A DNA stretch of 64,000 nt, from the NCBI RefSeq assembly GCF_007750855.1, contig NZ_CP036291.1, positions 2,108,001 through 2,172,000 of the forward strand, given 5' to 3'. The position numbers and the translations under genes were made by a program. The notes under the pieces are model-generated. The model ran no database searches and had not been told where the DNA came from. It saw nothing but the letters and a program-made list of their open reading frames with translations. Shown piece after piece: positions 1-9,117 of the stretch; positions within the stretch are counted from its first letter, which is position 1; every line of letters starts with the position of its first letter. Origin of the DNA: Pirellulimonas nuda. GTDB lineage: Bacteria; Planctomycetota; Planctomycetia; Pirellulales; Lacipirellulaceae.

Positions 1-1
1 C

Positions 2-364
2 ACCATCCCAAGCACCGGCGCCGTGACGCAGAGCGACTACGACCGCTTCGCAGCGACTTACGCGAACGCGTTCCAGGACGCCGGCGTCGCCACCGGGACG
101 CGGCTGCTCGCGATCAAGCGTCCCGACTACTTCGTTTGCTTTGACAGCAAGAACCGCAAGGCGCTCTGCAAAACCTTCGAGATCCCGCAGGACGTGCGCC
201 TCGAGAGCTACTGGGACCGCATCGTTGCGCGGATCACCGAAACGAACTGGTGGAACGACACGCCCCCCACAGACCCGCTCCAAAGGCGGGTATGGCAGTG
301 TCGTGCGGCATTCCTCGACGTGCTATTCTACGAACCTGGCGGGCGAGAGGACTCGGAGGTTTGA
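2..364 (+). CDS. C-terminal part of an unrecognised protein upstream of DISARM
   Basis: The frame is open from base 2, so this is probably the 3' end of a longer gene that starts outside the window; a GTG at 23 is the first possible internal start. The visible 113-120 residues contain a conserved-looking stretch (RPDYFVCFDSKNRK, then LESYWDRI and WWNDTPP) but I do not recognise the family. It lies 320 bp upstream of drmA on the same strand, and DISARM loci often carry extra restriction-associated genes on that side, so an accessory defence role is possible but only inferred. Confidence 0.5.
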   Translation, partial: TIPSTGAVTQSDYDRFAATYANAFQDAGVATGTRLLAIKRPDYFVCFDSKNRKALCKTFEIPQDVRLESYWDRIVARITETNWWNDTPPTDPLQRRVWQCRAAFLDVLFYEPGGREDSEV

Positions 365-683
365 GCGAGCCGGCTTCGTAATCGTGACGGGGCATGAACG
401 GGCTGAAGCCGAGCGGAAGAGACACAGGTAGGCGGGTGTCCGACTCCGGACATAGCGCCGCGTTAGGTCCAGACATAACGGATCAGAGGTCCGGACATAA
501 ACCAGGCGTAGCCACAACTTCCGCGTCGGCTTTTGGTGGCTCGTTCGAGGAGGATCCCGACCCGAGCTGGTGGCGCTTGCCGAAACGATTTACCAAAGTC
601 GCTGGTGGGCCTGCTAGCGGCCAATCGCAATTCCAACGAAGATAAGTGCCCCAAGCCTTCGACTTACCACTTACCTCGCCCGT
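365..683 (+). promoter_or_regulatory. Spacer upstream of drmA with three direct repeats
   Basis: No convincing gene lies in these 319 bp. Three copies of TCC(G/A)GACATA occur at 445-454, 468-477 and 490-499. Their starts are 23 and 22 bp apart, close to two helical turns, which is the usual geometry for repressor or activator half-sites on one DNA face. They lie about 185-240 bp before the drmA start, so they could control DISARM expression. No clear -10/-35 pair was identified. Confidence 0.35.
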
Positions 684-3600
684 ATGCTTACCGCCGACCT
701 ACTCTCCGCCGTCCCCTCGCAGGCCGCTATCCGCGAGGAGCTTGAGCGGATGCTGATCGGCGACCTGCTCGGCCCCGCGGCCGGGCAAGACGAGGAGATC
801 ACCGAACGCTCCGTTCGCGACCGTTACTTGGTGGGGGTGTTGTCGCCGAGCCGTGGCGCGTCGGGCGAGCCGAGCGGAGGCAAGGAAGACGAGGACGACT
901 TCGAGACCCCTCTGATCCCCGACGAGTTGGCCGCCGGCGGGAGTGACAACGCCCAGGACGGCGTTACCGACCGCGACGTGCCGGCCGCGAGTGGGTTTCT
1001 GCCGTCGTCGATCGGATTGACCTTCTCGGTCGAGGGGGAGACGGAGGCTTTGCGGGTGTCGGTCGAGTGGGGGCAGTACCGCCGAGAGAAGCGGGAAGAG
1101 CAGCAACCGCCGCGAATCTGGAAGCGCTACCCGCGTGGCGGGTCGATCGAGCTGAAGCTGGCCGCCGGATCGATCAAGCCGCAGGCGCCCGACCCGGAGT
1201 TTCCCGAGGTTTACGTGCAGGGGCAGGTCCGCCGACGCGACGAGCACTGGGTGGTGACGCTGTTCCTGGTGAACGCCCAAGAAGAGGGGACGCCGAAAGA
1301 CGAGTCGTACATCTTCCAGTCGGTGCTGGCGGTTGAAGGCCCCGCGGGAGAGGCGCCATTCTGCAAACGGATGGCGATCGGCGCCGCCGACGACCTCGAA
1401 GAGCGGATGATGGCGATGCTCTACCGCCGGCAGGTAGAGTTCGCGGTCGGGCACGGCGTGAGCGTGCACGCAGAGCCGTCGCCGGACCGGCCCGACCGGG
1501 CGACAGCGCTGCGAACGGTTTTCCTTCCCACGTACGAGGTGCCACGCACCACCCCCCCTACCCCGTCCGACGCGGCCCAGAACCCGGCCTTCGCCAAGCT
1601 GGAGGGCTTGGTGCTGGACATGAAGGAGCTGGCCGAGGCAGACGGACCGCGGTTGCAGAAGCTGCTCGCCCCGCTGGTGACCGCCTACCGCGCCTGGATC
1701 GAGGGCGAAGCGGTCAAGCTGAACGTCCCAGAAGAGCAACTGGCGCCATACGGCGACGCGTCGCGGGTGGCGGTCGACAACTGCCGTCAGACCCTGTCGC
1801 GGATCGAGCAGGGGCTGGGGCTGCTGCGGGACGACCCGCAGGCGTTCGAGGCGTTCTGCTTCATGAACCGGGCGATGTGGTACCAGCGGACGCACTCGCT
1901 GTACGCAGAACGTAAACGCCGCGGCGAAGACCCCGACTTTAGCGCGACGGTCGACGTGCCGAAGAACCGCACGTGGCGGTCGTTCCAGATCGCGTTCGTG
2001 CTGCTGAACCTGCCGGGGGTGACCCAGCTCGACCACGCGGACCGCGGTGAGGGCGCCGAGGCGCTGGCGGACCTGCTGTTCTTCCCCACCGGCGGCGGCA
2101 AGACCGAGGCGTACCTGGGCCTGTCGGCCTACACGATGGGGCTGCGCCGGCTGCAAGGAACGGTGGCGGGCAGGTCGGGCGCCGAGGGGGTGGCCGTGCT
2201 GATGCGGTACACGCTGCGGCTGCTGACGCTGCAGCAGTTCCAGCGGGCCACCGCGCTGGTGTGCGCGTGCGAGTCCATCCGCCGCAAAGCGCTCGAGAAA
2301 GGGGACGCCCGCTGGGGGACCTCGCCCTTCCGGATCGGGCTATGGGTCGGCCGGCGGACCACGCCCAACCGCACCGACGACGCGGCCGAGGCGATCAAGC
2401 AACTACGCGGGAACCAGTACAACCCAGGCGGTGGGGGCTCACCCTACCAGCTAACGACCTGCCCGTGGTGCGGCAGCGAGATCGACGGCGGCCGCGACCT
2501 GGAGGCGCAGCTCTACCCCAGCGGTTCGGCCCGCACGCTGACCTTCTGCGGCGATAAGACGGGGCAGTGCATCTTCAGCAAGCGACAAGCGCGCGAAGAA
2601 GGGCTGCCAATCGTGGTGGTCGACGAGGAGGTATACCGCCGGCTCCCCACGCTGCTGATCGCCACGGTCGACAAGTTCGCCCAGATGGCGTGGAAGGGGG
2701 AGGTGCAGATGCTGTTCGGGCAGGTGAACGGCTATTGCGATCGGCACGGGTTCCGCTCTCCGGAAGTCGAAGAGGCGACGCAGCACCCCAAGACCAAGAG
2801 CGGCGCGCCCGCGGTAAAAGTGCAGGATCACTCCCCGCTGCGGCCCCCCGACCTGGTGATCCAGGACGAACTGCACCTGATCAGCGGCCCGCTAGGGACG
2901 CTGGTCGGGCTGTACGAAACAGCGATCGACAAGCTCTGCACCTGGGAGGTAGAGGGTCGCAAAGTGCGACCCAAGGTGATCGCGTCGACGGCGACCATCA
3001 AGAACGCCAACGTGCAGGTACACAACCTGTTCCTGCGAACGGTGAGCGTCTTCCCACCGCCGGGGCTCGACGTGAGCGACAACTTCTTCTCGCTGCAGCG
3101 GACGCCAACGGAGGACGATTTTGGCCGTCGCTACCTTGGGGTCTGTTCGCCGGGGCGGCGGCTCAAAGGGGTGCTGGTGCAGGTGTCGGTGTCACTGCTC
3201 TGCTCTGCAAGGTCGCTGTACGAGAAGTACGGCAAGGCGGCCGACCCCTGGATGACGCTGGTGGGCTACTTCAATTCGATCCGCGAGCTCGGAGGCATGC
3301 GGCGGTTGGTAGACGACAGCATCCAGAGCCGGTGTCAGCGGCAAGACCGGCGCGGGCTGGCCAAACGCTACCTGGGCTCGCCGGCGGAGCTCACTAGCCG
3401 GATGCGATCGGAAGAGATCCCCAGGACGCTGGACCATTTGGAGTCGGTCTTCGACCCGGAGATGGACCAGAAGCGGAAAGACGCCTACAAGTCGAAGAAC
3501 TTCAAGGGCGTGCCCAAAAAGCCGCTCGACATCCTGTTGGCGACCAACATGATCAGCGTGGGCGTCGACGTGAGCCGTCTGGGGGTGATGCTGGTGGCTG

Positions 3601-4277
3601 GGCAGCCGAAGGCGACGGCCGAATACATCCAAGCGACCAGCCGCGTAGGACGCGCCCACCCGGGCCTGGTGGTGACGGTGTACAACTGGGCGCGGCCCCG
3701 GGACCTGTCGCACTACGAGACCTTCGAGCACTACCACGGCACCTTCTACAAGCACGTCGAGCCGTTGAGCGTGACGCCGTTTGCGCCCGGGGCGCTGCAA
3801 CGCGGGCTGGCTGGGCTGCTGGTGTCGATGGTGCGGCAACGGGGGGAAGCGTTCAACGCCAACGCGTCCGCCGGAAAGCTCACGAACAGCGACCCCTACG
3901 TACAGGAAGCGATCGAGGCGATCTGCCGCCGCGCGGAGCAGATCGGTGACGGGGGCGCAAGCAGCAATGTCTGCCGGGCGGAGCTCTCGAGCAAGGCAGA
4001 CCTATGGCAAGCCGAGGCTCAGAACACCGCCGGAGGCCGCAAGCTGACCTACACCAAGCCCTACGGCGAGAACGCAGAGCGCGGGACCTCGGTCGCCCTG
4101 TTGCAGAGCGCCGGCGAGGGAGAATGGGAGCCATTCACCTGCCTGAACTCGCTGCGGGATGTCGAACCGACCGTGAAGTTCATCATCAGCGACGGCGGCC
4201 TCGATGGCGACGCGGCGGTAGAAACATCCGAGGCAGACGTAGAACCGGACGCCAACCCGATTGGAGGCTTGGCGTGA
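684..4277 (+). CDS. drmA: DISARM helicase DrmA
   Basis: This 1197-residue protein is the large helicase of the DISARM anti-phage system, which acts on incoming DNA together with DrmB. Visible motifs are a Walker A loop PTGGGKT near residue 468, a DEAH-like box QDELHLI near residue 728, and a late helicase motif TSRVGRAHPG near residues 983-992. A CPWC pair near residue 595 suggests a zinc-binding insert between the two helicase motifs. The order helicase, DUF1998 protein, PLD protein is the conserved DISARM core and is what fixes the name. The ATG at 684 has no strong ribosome site, but the frame and length suit the family. The stop overlaps the drmB start by four bases (GTGA), so the two are translationally coupled. 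Confidence 0.9.
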   Translation: MLTADLLSAVPSQAAIREELERMLIGDLLGPAAGQDEEITERSVRDRYLVGVLSPSRGASGEPSGGKEDEDDFETPLIPDELAAGGSDNAQDGVTDRDVPAASGFLPSSIGLTFSVEGETEALRVSVEWGQYRREKREEQQPPRIWKRYPRGGSIELKLAAGSIKPQAPDPEFPEVYVQGQVRRRDEHWVVTLFLVNAQEEGTPKDESYIFQSVLAVEGPAGEAPFCKRMAIGAADDLEERMMAMLYRRQVEFAVGHGVSVHAEPSPDRPDRATALRTVFLPTYEVPRTTPPTPSDAAQNPAFAKLEGLVLDMKELAEADGPRLQKLLAPLVTAYRAWIEGEAVKLNVPEEQLAPYGDASRVAVDNCRQTLSRIEQGLGLLRDDPQAFEAFCFMNRAMWYQRTHSLYAERKRRGEDPDFSATVDVPKNRTWRSFQIAFVLLNLPGVTQLDHADRGEGAEALADLLFFPTGGGKTEAYLGLSAYTMGLRRLQGTVAGRSGAEGVAVLMRYTLRLLTLQQFQRATALVCACESIRRKALEKGDARWGTSPFRIGLWVGRRTTPNRTDDAAEAIKQLRGNQYNPGGGGSPYQLTTCPWCGSEIDGGRDLEAQLYPSGSARTLTFCGDKTGQCIFSKRQAREEGLPIVVVDEEVYRRLPTLLIATVDKFAQMAWKGEVQMLFGQVNGYCDRHGFRSPEVEEATQHPKTKSGAPAVKVQDHSPLRPPDLVIQDELHLISGPLGTLVGLYETAIDKLCTWEVEGRKVRPKVIASTATIKNANVQVHNLFLRTVSVFPPPGLDVSDNFFSLQRTPTEDDFGRRYLGVCSPGRRLKGVLVQVSVSLLCSARSLYEKYGKAADPWMTLVGYFNSIRELGGMRRLVDDSIQSRCQRQDRRGLAKRYLGSPAELTSRMRSEEIPRTLDHLESVFDPEMDQKRKDAYKSKNFKGVPKKPLDILLATNMISVGVDVSRLGVMLVAGQPKATAEYIQATSRVGRAHPGLVVTVYNWARPRDLSHYETFEHYHGTFYKHVEPLSVTPFAPGALQRGLAGLLVSMVRQRGEAFNANASAGKLTNSDPYVQEAIEAICRRAEQIGDGGASSNVCRAELSSKADLWQAEAQNTAGGRKLTYTKPYGENAERGTSVALLQSAGEGEWEPFTCLNSLRDVEPTVKFIISDGGLDGDAAVETSEADVEPDANPIGGLA

Positions 4278-6127
4278 GCAGTGCCCACCAGATGCAGCGT
4301 TCGCAGGTCGGCGATGTCCGGCCAAGCCAGGCGCTAACGACCTTCGGGATCGGATCGCTGGTCGATCTTCCGAACTTCACGGTCGCGGTGATGGGGCTCG
4401 ATGACTGGCAAGTGGACCGCGCCGACGAAGTGTCCGAGGAGCGGCTGCTGCAGAGCGCGCAGTCGATCCTGGGGGGCCAGGTCACCCGGCTGATGACGCC
4501 GCCCCGGAGCCCAGAGGTCGTGGGGAAGCAGAACAACTGGTTCGACCCGGCGCTACAGATCGGGATACCGGTGGCGCCGTTCCCCAGGTGGATGGTCTGC
4601 ACGAGCTGCCGATTGTTGGCGCCGCTGTCTTCCGGCTTGTTCGAAGCCAAGGTGTTCCCCTACCGGCCCGATAAGGCAAGCTACCTGCACGACTGCAACA
4701 CCAAAGGCAAACCGCCGCTAGTGATCCCGGCACGGTTTCTGGTGACCTGCGAGCGGGGCCACCTGGACGACTTCCCGTGGTTCGAGTTCACGCACCGGGG
4801 CAAGAGCGACTGCAAGGGCTCGCTTTATTTGCGGGAGTTCGGACCCTCGGGCGAGATGGCCGACGTGACCGTGATCTGCAAGGGTTGCGACGCCAAGCGG
4901 CGGTTGGTGGAGGTGATCGGCCCGCAGGGCGCCAAGAACATGCCCCCCTGCACCGCGCGGCGTCCCCACCTGCGTGACCACGATCCGGCGGGGTGCGACT
5001 GCACGGCAGCCAGTCCGATCGCGCTAGGGGCGTCGAACCTGTGGTTCCCGGTTCTGATTTCTGCGCTCTCGGTGCCGCAGGCGGGTGACGAGCTAGGACG
5101 GCTGGTCGAAGAAAATTGGGGGGTGCTGGAGAAGGCGACCAGTCTAGAAGTACTGGAGAGCTTCCGCGCGATCGGCGTGTTGAAGGACCTCAGCGCCTAC
5201 AAGAGCGACGAGATCTGGCGCCGATTGGAAGAGAAACGAGCGGGCAAGGACAACGAAGAAGAGGGGCCCGAAGACTTGAAGCGGCCCGAGTGGCGCGTCT
5301 TCACGAATCCCGACGCAGCGGTAAGCGGGCGTAACTTCAAGCTGCGATCCGTAGATCCGCCGGCGGAATTCGCACGCTACTTCACGCGGGTGGTATTGGT
5401 CGAGAAGCTGCGCGAGGTGCGGGCGCTCATCGGGTTCTCGCGGCTCAACTCACCCCGCGATTTTGATAACCCGGCGGACATGCCGGGCGATCGGCGGGCG
5501 CCGCTGTCGAGGCGTCCGCCGACCTGGCTGCCCGCGAGCGAGACGCGAGGCGAGGGGGTGTTCCTGCAGTTCCGCGAGGAAGCGGTGCAGCAGTGGGTGA
5601 CGCGCAACCGCGGCTTCGATCGGGACTTCAAACGCTGCCACGATCAGTGGTGGGCGTCGAAGAACATGACGCCGCCCGCGGACAGCTACCCTGGGATCAG
5701 GTTTGTGCTGCTGCACTCGTTTGCGCATGCCCTGATCCGGCAGTTATCGGTGGAGTGCGGCTACACTTCGGCGTCGGTGGCGGAGCGGATCTACTCCAAG
5801 AACCCCGGCGATGAAGAGCCGATGGCCGGCGTCTTGATCTACACCGCCGCCTCGGACAGCGAAGGGACGCTCGGTGGGCTCTGCTCGCTGGGCGAGCCCG
5901 AGAAACTGGGCCGGCATCTGACACGGGCGCTGGAGAAGGTGCGGCTCTGCTCGTCGGATCCGCTGTGCTCCGAGCACGAGAGGGGCGGAGGGGACACACT
6001 GCACGGTGCGGCCTGCCACGCCTGCTCGTTCCTGCCCGAGACTTCGTGCGAGCGAGGCAACAAGTACCTGGATCGAGCGGCGCTGGTGGCGACGCTCGAA
6101 CGCAGCGACACCGCATTCTTCAGCTAG
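4274..6127 (+). CDS. drmB: DISARM protein DrmB (DUF1998)
   Basis: This is the DUF1998-containing partner of DrmA (617 residues from the GTG at 4274, which overlaps the drmA stop). The C-terminal third carries the DUF1998 signature (LLHSFAHALIRQLSVECGY near residues 475-495) and a final cysteine cluster (CSSDPLC, then HGAACHACSFLPETSC) likely to bind metal. The N-terminal part starts with a QMQRSQVGDVRPSQ segment typical of the family, and more paired cysteines occur further on. In characterised DISARM, DrmA and DrmB form a complex that loads on DNA ends. The open frame runs further upstream inside drmA, but the GTG at the overlap is the sensible start. Confidence 0.9.
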   Translation: MSSAHQMQRSQVGDVRPSQALTTFGIGSLVDLPNFTVAVMGLDDWQVDRADEVSEERLLQSAQSILGGQVTRLMTPPRSPEVVGKQNNWFDPALQIGIPVAPFPRWMVCTSCRLLAPLSSGLFEAKVFPYRPDKASYLHDCNTKGKPPLVIPARFLVTCERGHLDDFPWFEFTHRGKSDCKGSLYLREFGPSGEMADVTVICKGCDAKRRLVEVIGPQGAKNMPPCTARRPHLRDHDPAGCDCTAASPIALGASNLWFPVLISALSVPQAGDELGRLVEENWGVLEKATSLEVLESFRAIGVLKDLSAYKSDEIWRRLEEKRAGKDNEEEGPEDLKRPEWRVFTNPDAAVSGRNFKLRSVDPPAEFARYFTRVVLVEKLREVRALIGFSRLNSPRDFDNPADMPGDRRAPLSRRPPTWLPASETRGEGVFLQFREEAVQQWVTRNRGFDRDFKRCHDQWWASKNMTPPADSYPGIRFVLLHSFAHALIRQLSVECGYTSASVAERIYSKNPGDEEPMAGVLIYTAASDSEGTLGGLCSLGEPEKLGRHLTRALEKVRLCSSDPLCSEHERGGGDTLHGAACHACSFLPETSCERGNKYLDRAALVATLERSDTAFFS

Positions 6128-6137
6128 GCCGATCGGC

Positions 6138-6932
6138 GTGGACCCGAACCGAATCATCGCCACCGCCGCCGCCGATTTAGCCGCAATCTTACCCGCCGCG
6201 GCCGTAGAGGCGCTGGTGCAGGCGCTCACATCGCCGGGCGCCGCAGATCTAGATACGGCGATCGAGCAGCGAATACCCCACTACCACCATCGCAGCTTGG
6301 CTCAGCGCTACGTATCAACCTGGCGGCTTGAGGCATCGGGAGTGCCAGTCGACGCTGTGGCGGCAGCGTTGCTAGCGGCCAGCATGGCCGAGCAACGACG
6401 GCAGGAGGCCGAGAGTATCGAGCTGGTCTGGACAGGGCCAGGCGTCGCTGGCCGATCGGTGCGGCGCACAGAGCAAGCGATTCTGCAGCTGATCGACTCG
6501 GCTAGCGACCGCATCACGCTGGTGAGCTACGCGGTCTACCGGATCGACTCGATCGCGGCCGCCTTGTCGCGGGCTGCGGCGCGGGGCGTTCGGTTGCGGG
6601 TAATTGTCGAGACCCCGCACAAGACGGTCGGGGTCGGCGAGTACAACACACTACGCGCCCTGGGGCCCGAGGTAGCGGCCTGCTCTACGATCTACTTTTG
6701 GCCGCGAAAGGTGCGTGGCGTGACCGAGAAAGGCGCACCGGGACTGTTGCATGTAAAGTGCGCCGTTGCCGACGGAAACTGGCTGTTCGTCTCGTCGGCG
6801 AACCTGACGCAGCAAGCGTTCACGATCAACATGGAGCTGGGCGTGCTCGTGCGGGGCGGCGAGCTGCCGCGGGGTATTGAGGGGCAGTTCGACGGTCTGA
6901 TCCGAGATGGCGTGTTGGAGCCGCTAACGTAG
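6138..6932 (+). CDS. drmC: DISARM phospholipase-D family protein DrmC
   Basis: This 264-residue protein starts at a GTG ten bases after the drmB stop. It contains one HKD-type catalytic motif, HVKCAVAD near residues 205-212, followed by the usual SSANLTQQA segment, so it belongs to the phospholipase D/nuclease superfamily. A single HKD motif implies that the active site forms in a dimer. In DISARM this gene closes the drmABC core and is the least essential member. No methyltransferase gene (drmMI or drmMII) follows it. If the host DNA is marked, the methylase must lie to the left of the window or elsewhere. Confidence 0.88.
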   Translation: MDPNRIIATAAADLAAILPAAAVEALVQALTSPGAADLDTAIEQRIPHYHHRSLAQRYVSTWRLEASGVPVDAVAAALLAASMAEQRRQEAESIELVWTGPGVAGRSVRRTEQAILQLIDSASDRITLVSYAVYRIDSIAAALSRAAARGVRLRVIVETPHKTVGVGEYNTLRALGPEVAACSTIYFWPRKVRGVTEKGAPGLLHVKCAVADGNWLFVSSANLTQQAFTINMELGVLVRGGELPRGIEGQFDGLIRDGVLEPLT

Positions 6933-6999
6933 TACCAAGGGACTCTGCACAACTGTCTTTCCCCCTGAGTTGGGTTCGATCGCTATGCGGGACGGGGGT

Positions 7000-7290
7000 T
7001 TAGTTGATGTCCGTCAACGCCGCGATTCGCTGAGCAAAGACATCTTGAATCCGCTGAAGATGATCCGCCAGCCACCGGTGCTGTTCGGGCCACGACGCAC
7101 GGCACTCGACATCCGAATCGGGTCGAAAGTAGGCGATGCGCGACGCGATCTTGTCAGGCAGCTCCTGCCGGTCGAGTTCGTCGCCGAAGGCGGCTTCGAT
7201 CGCCAGCCGATCCTGCATCACCGCGTGGAACCGCGCCGCCGCCCAGAAGCTTGGGCTATCGCACGCCAGCAGCTGATCGTGGATCGCAAC
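7000..7290 (-). pseudogene. 3' fragment of a DUF4268-type gene
   Basis: The minus strand encodes a C-terminal piece that closely matches the end of the intact DUF4268 gene at 9118-10065 (shared IEAAFGD, ELPDKIASRIAYFRP and WPEQHRWLADHLQRIQDVF). The nuclease-like N-terminal two thirds are missing. Upstream, the frame runs into unrelated sequence that is also the 3' end of the neighbouring PEP-CTERM gene. It is therefore a remnant left by a duplication or rearrangement, not a working gene. Confidence 0.8.
7036..7233. repeat. Direct repeat, partner at 9159-9356
   Basis: About 198 bp here match bases 9159-9356 in the same orientation with only scattered differences. The repeat covers the 3' part of the DUF4268 coding sequence. 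The two copies flank the dockerin/PEP-CTERM gene, so recombination between them would delete that gene. Confidence 0.8.
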
Positions 7291-8794
7291 CGAGCTGCTG
7301 CCGAAATAGGCAGAGACTAACAAACGCGATGACAGCGGCTCGAATTGTCGATGGCTCGGGTACGGGTTCAACAATCGAAAGGGCAATCGCTGAGCCGCTT
7401 TGGAACCCTTGCTTCCAAATCTGGTAATCAAGCTGCTGAATGAAGCCATCACCGTTTGCGTCTGCGAACGAGTACGGCTCAACGATATCGCCGAAGTGAT
7501 CTCTCCAAACAGTAAAGTCCGCGGCATCGATGAACCCGTCCCGATTGAAGTCACCAGGAAGGGACACAATCTCGTAGACATAGGCGGCGTTCGATCTGCT
7601 GGCGCCGATCACGATGCGTTTCCCGTCGAACGCGATATCCGAACCGAACGCGCCCCCTGCACCTCCCTCGGGGCGGGTAACCTTCGCGATCTGTGACCAC
7701 GTGTCATCGGAGGATCGACTGAGCAAGTAGACGCTTCCGGCATCCAGCCCGTTGTCGTCGTCGGCTCGGGCGGCGACAACCGCCAATCCGGAGTGAGCTT
7801 TTATTGGGCCGCCGAATCGATCTCCTGCCTGTCCGTCTGGGGCGTTCGTAGTCGCTTCAAAGGTCCACTCACCAGAAGGCGATCGCACGAACGAATGAAA
7901 TGCACCTGCGTCGGCGGCCAAGGAGTCCGAGTGGATCTCGCCCACGAGAAGTGAATCGCCATCGAACGCAATGCCATCGAGCTCAAAGTCGGGATTCGGT
8001 GATCCTACGACATCTACCTGTTCCCATCCATTCTCTAGCTTCTCGAAAATGAACACGGCGCCAGCCGTATCCCCAAAGATGTCTGCTCGCGGTGCGCTCA
8101 CTGCGATTCGGCCGTTCGAAATCGTGGCAGTATTGAACACGTCGCCCACATTCAAACCGCCCGCTATTAGCTCTTGCTCGAATTCCCAGTCGCCTGCTTC
8201 ATTGCGTTGGAAGACAAACGAGCGGCCGGTTCCGAAGTAGGAGCCTCCGAGCCTTTGAGAAGCTCCAGCTACGAGGGTGTTCTCCTCAATCGCCAACGCC
8301 GAACCAAAATAGGCGTTTGCTATAGGCATGGGCATGCTGAGTTGTTGCTTGAGCTGGGGCGCTCCTTGCTCGTCAAACTCGTAAACGTGAACGCTTCCGC
8401 TGATCGAGCCGAAATCGCTATCCCGTTGGGCTCCGACAAAGAGCTCTCCATCCGTCAGAGCGAGAGTGGATCCATACCACTCCGTCGCCCCGCCGGTGTC
8501 TGATGTTATCTTCGCAGTCTGCACCCACTGATTACCCTCTAACTCGAAGAGAAACACCGCACCCGACTGAGTTCCTCGTGCGGCGTCAGAGATGTCGGAA
8601 ACCGCGATCCGACTTCCAGAAGCTGCGACGCTGCCGCCAAAATCTAGTCCACCGACAAGCCCCGTTGGCGTTAGCTTTTGCACAAAACGTACGGGGGAAT
8701 CCGCTTGCGACCATGCTGCGACAAGACAGCAGCACAAAGCAACAAGATACGCGACGCTCCGAGACCCGAGACAGGTTTGTTGGGGCGTTGTCAT
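7256..8794 (-). CDS. Secreted beta-propeller-like protein with dockerin and PEP-CTERM ends
   Basis: This is a 512-residue exported protein. An N-terminal signal peptide (hydrophobic run VAYLVALCCCLVAAW) is followed by repeated FG-GAP-like segments, each with an FGSALAI- or YGSTLAL-type turn, which suggest a beta-propeller. Near the C terminus are two calcium-loop-like dockerin repeats (DFNRDGFIDAADF and DANGDGFIQQLDY). A VPEPST motif and a hydrophobic stretch then form a PEP-CTERM sorting signal. These ends are common in planctomycetes and point to the cell surface or outside. The extreme C terminus overlaps the broken DUF4268 fragment, so the last residues may be altered. The function is unknown. 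Confidence 0.8.
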   Translation of the reverse strand: MTTPQQTCLGSRSVAYLVALCCCLVAAWSQADSPVRFVQKLTPTGLVGGLDFGGSVAASGSRIAVSDISDAARGTQSGAVFLFELEGNQWVQTAKITSDTGGATEWYGSTLALTDGELFVGAQRDSDFGSISGSVHVYEFDEQGAPQLKQQLSMPMPIANAYFGSALAIEENTLVAGASQRLGGSYFGTGRSFVFQRNEAGDWEFEQELIAGGLNVGDVFNTATISNGRIAVSAPRADIFGDTAGAVFIFEKLENGWEQVDVVGSPNPDFELDGIAFDGDSLLVGEIHSDSLAADAGAFHSFVRSPSGEWTFEATTNAPDGQAGDRFGGPIKAHSGLAVVAARADDDNGLDAGSVYLLSRSSDDTWSQIAKVTRPEGGAGGAFGSDIAFDGKRIVIGASRSNAAYVYEIVSLPGDFNRDGFIDAADFTVWRDHFGDIVEPYSFADANGDGFIQQLDYQIWKQGFQSGSAIALSIVEPVPEPSTIRAAVIAFVSLCLFRQQLGCDPRSAAGVR

Positions 8795-9117
8795 TCGACG
8801 CGAGCTCTCTGCGAAGGAGGGGATGTCAATCTAGCCAGCGACGCAATAGCGCGGATGCAAACGGACGGGATTGTAGCACAAGGGCTTACCTTCTGGCATG
8901 CAACAAAAGGCCAAATATGAGTCAACGCGAGATCGGGTGAACGCCCCGCACGACGGAACGGTCACGCAGCCAATCGTCGTACTTGACGTTGCGACGTACG
9001 GGGCCGCCGTCACCGGCTGGCTCCGATGCAAATGGAAGGAGTCGGTAACCGATGGGACCTCAAATGGTTTGCAAGCATCGTGCCAGACCAGAATGCATTC
9101 CATCGAACCCTCCCCGA
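8795..9117. other. Intergenic stretch with no recognised feature
   Basis: These 323 bp lie between the start of the PEP-CTERM gene and the end of the intact DUF4268 gene. They must contain the promoter of the PEP-CTERM gene, but I see no clear boxes, no tRNA and no believable coding frame. Confidence 0.5.

Noticed and set aside
699..2156. A 485-residue minus-strand frame inside drmA
   Set aside because: Antisense to the helicase; no family pattern.
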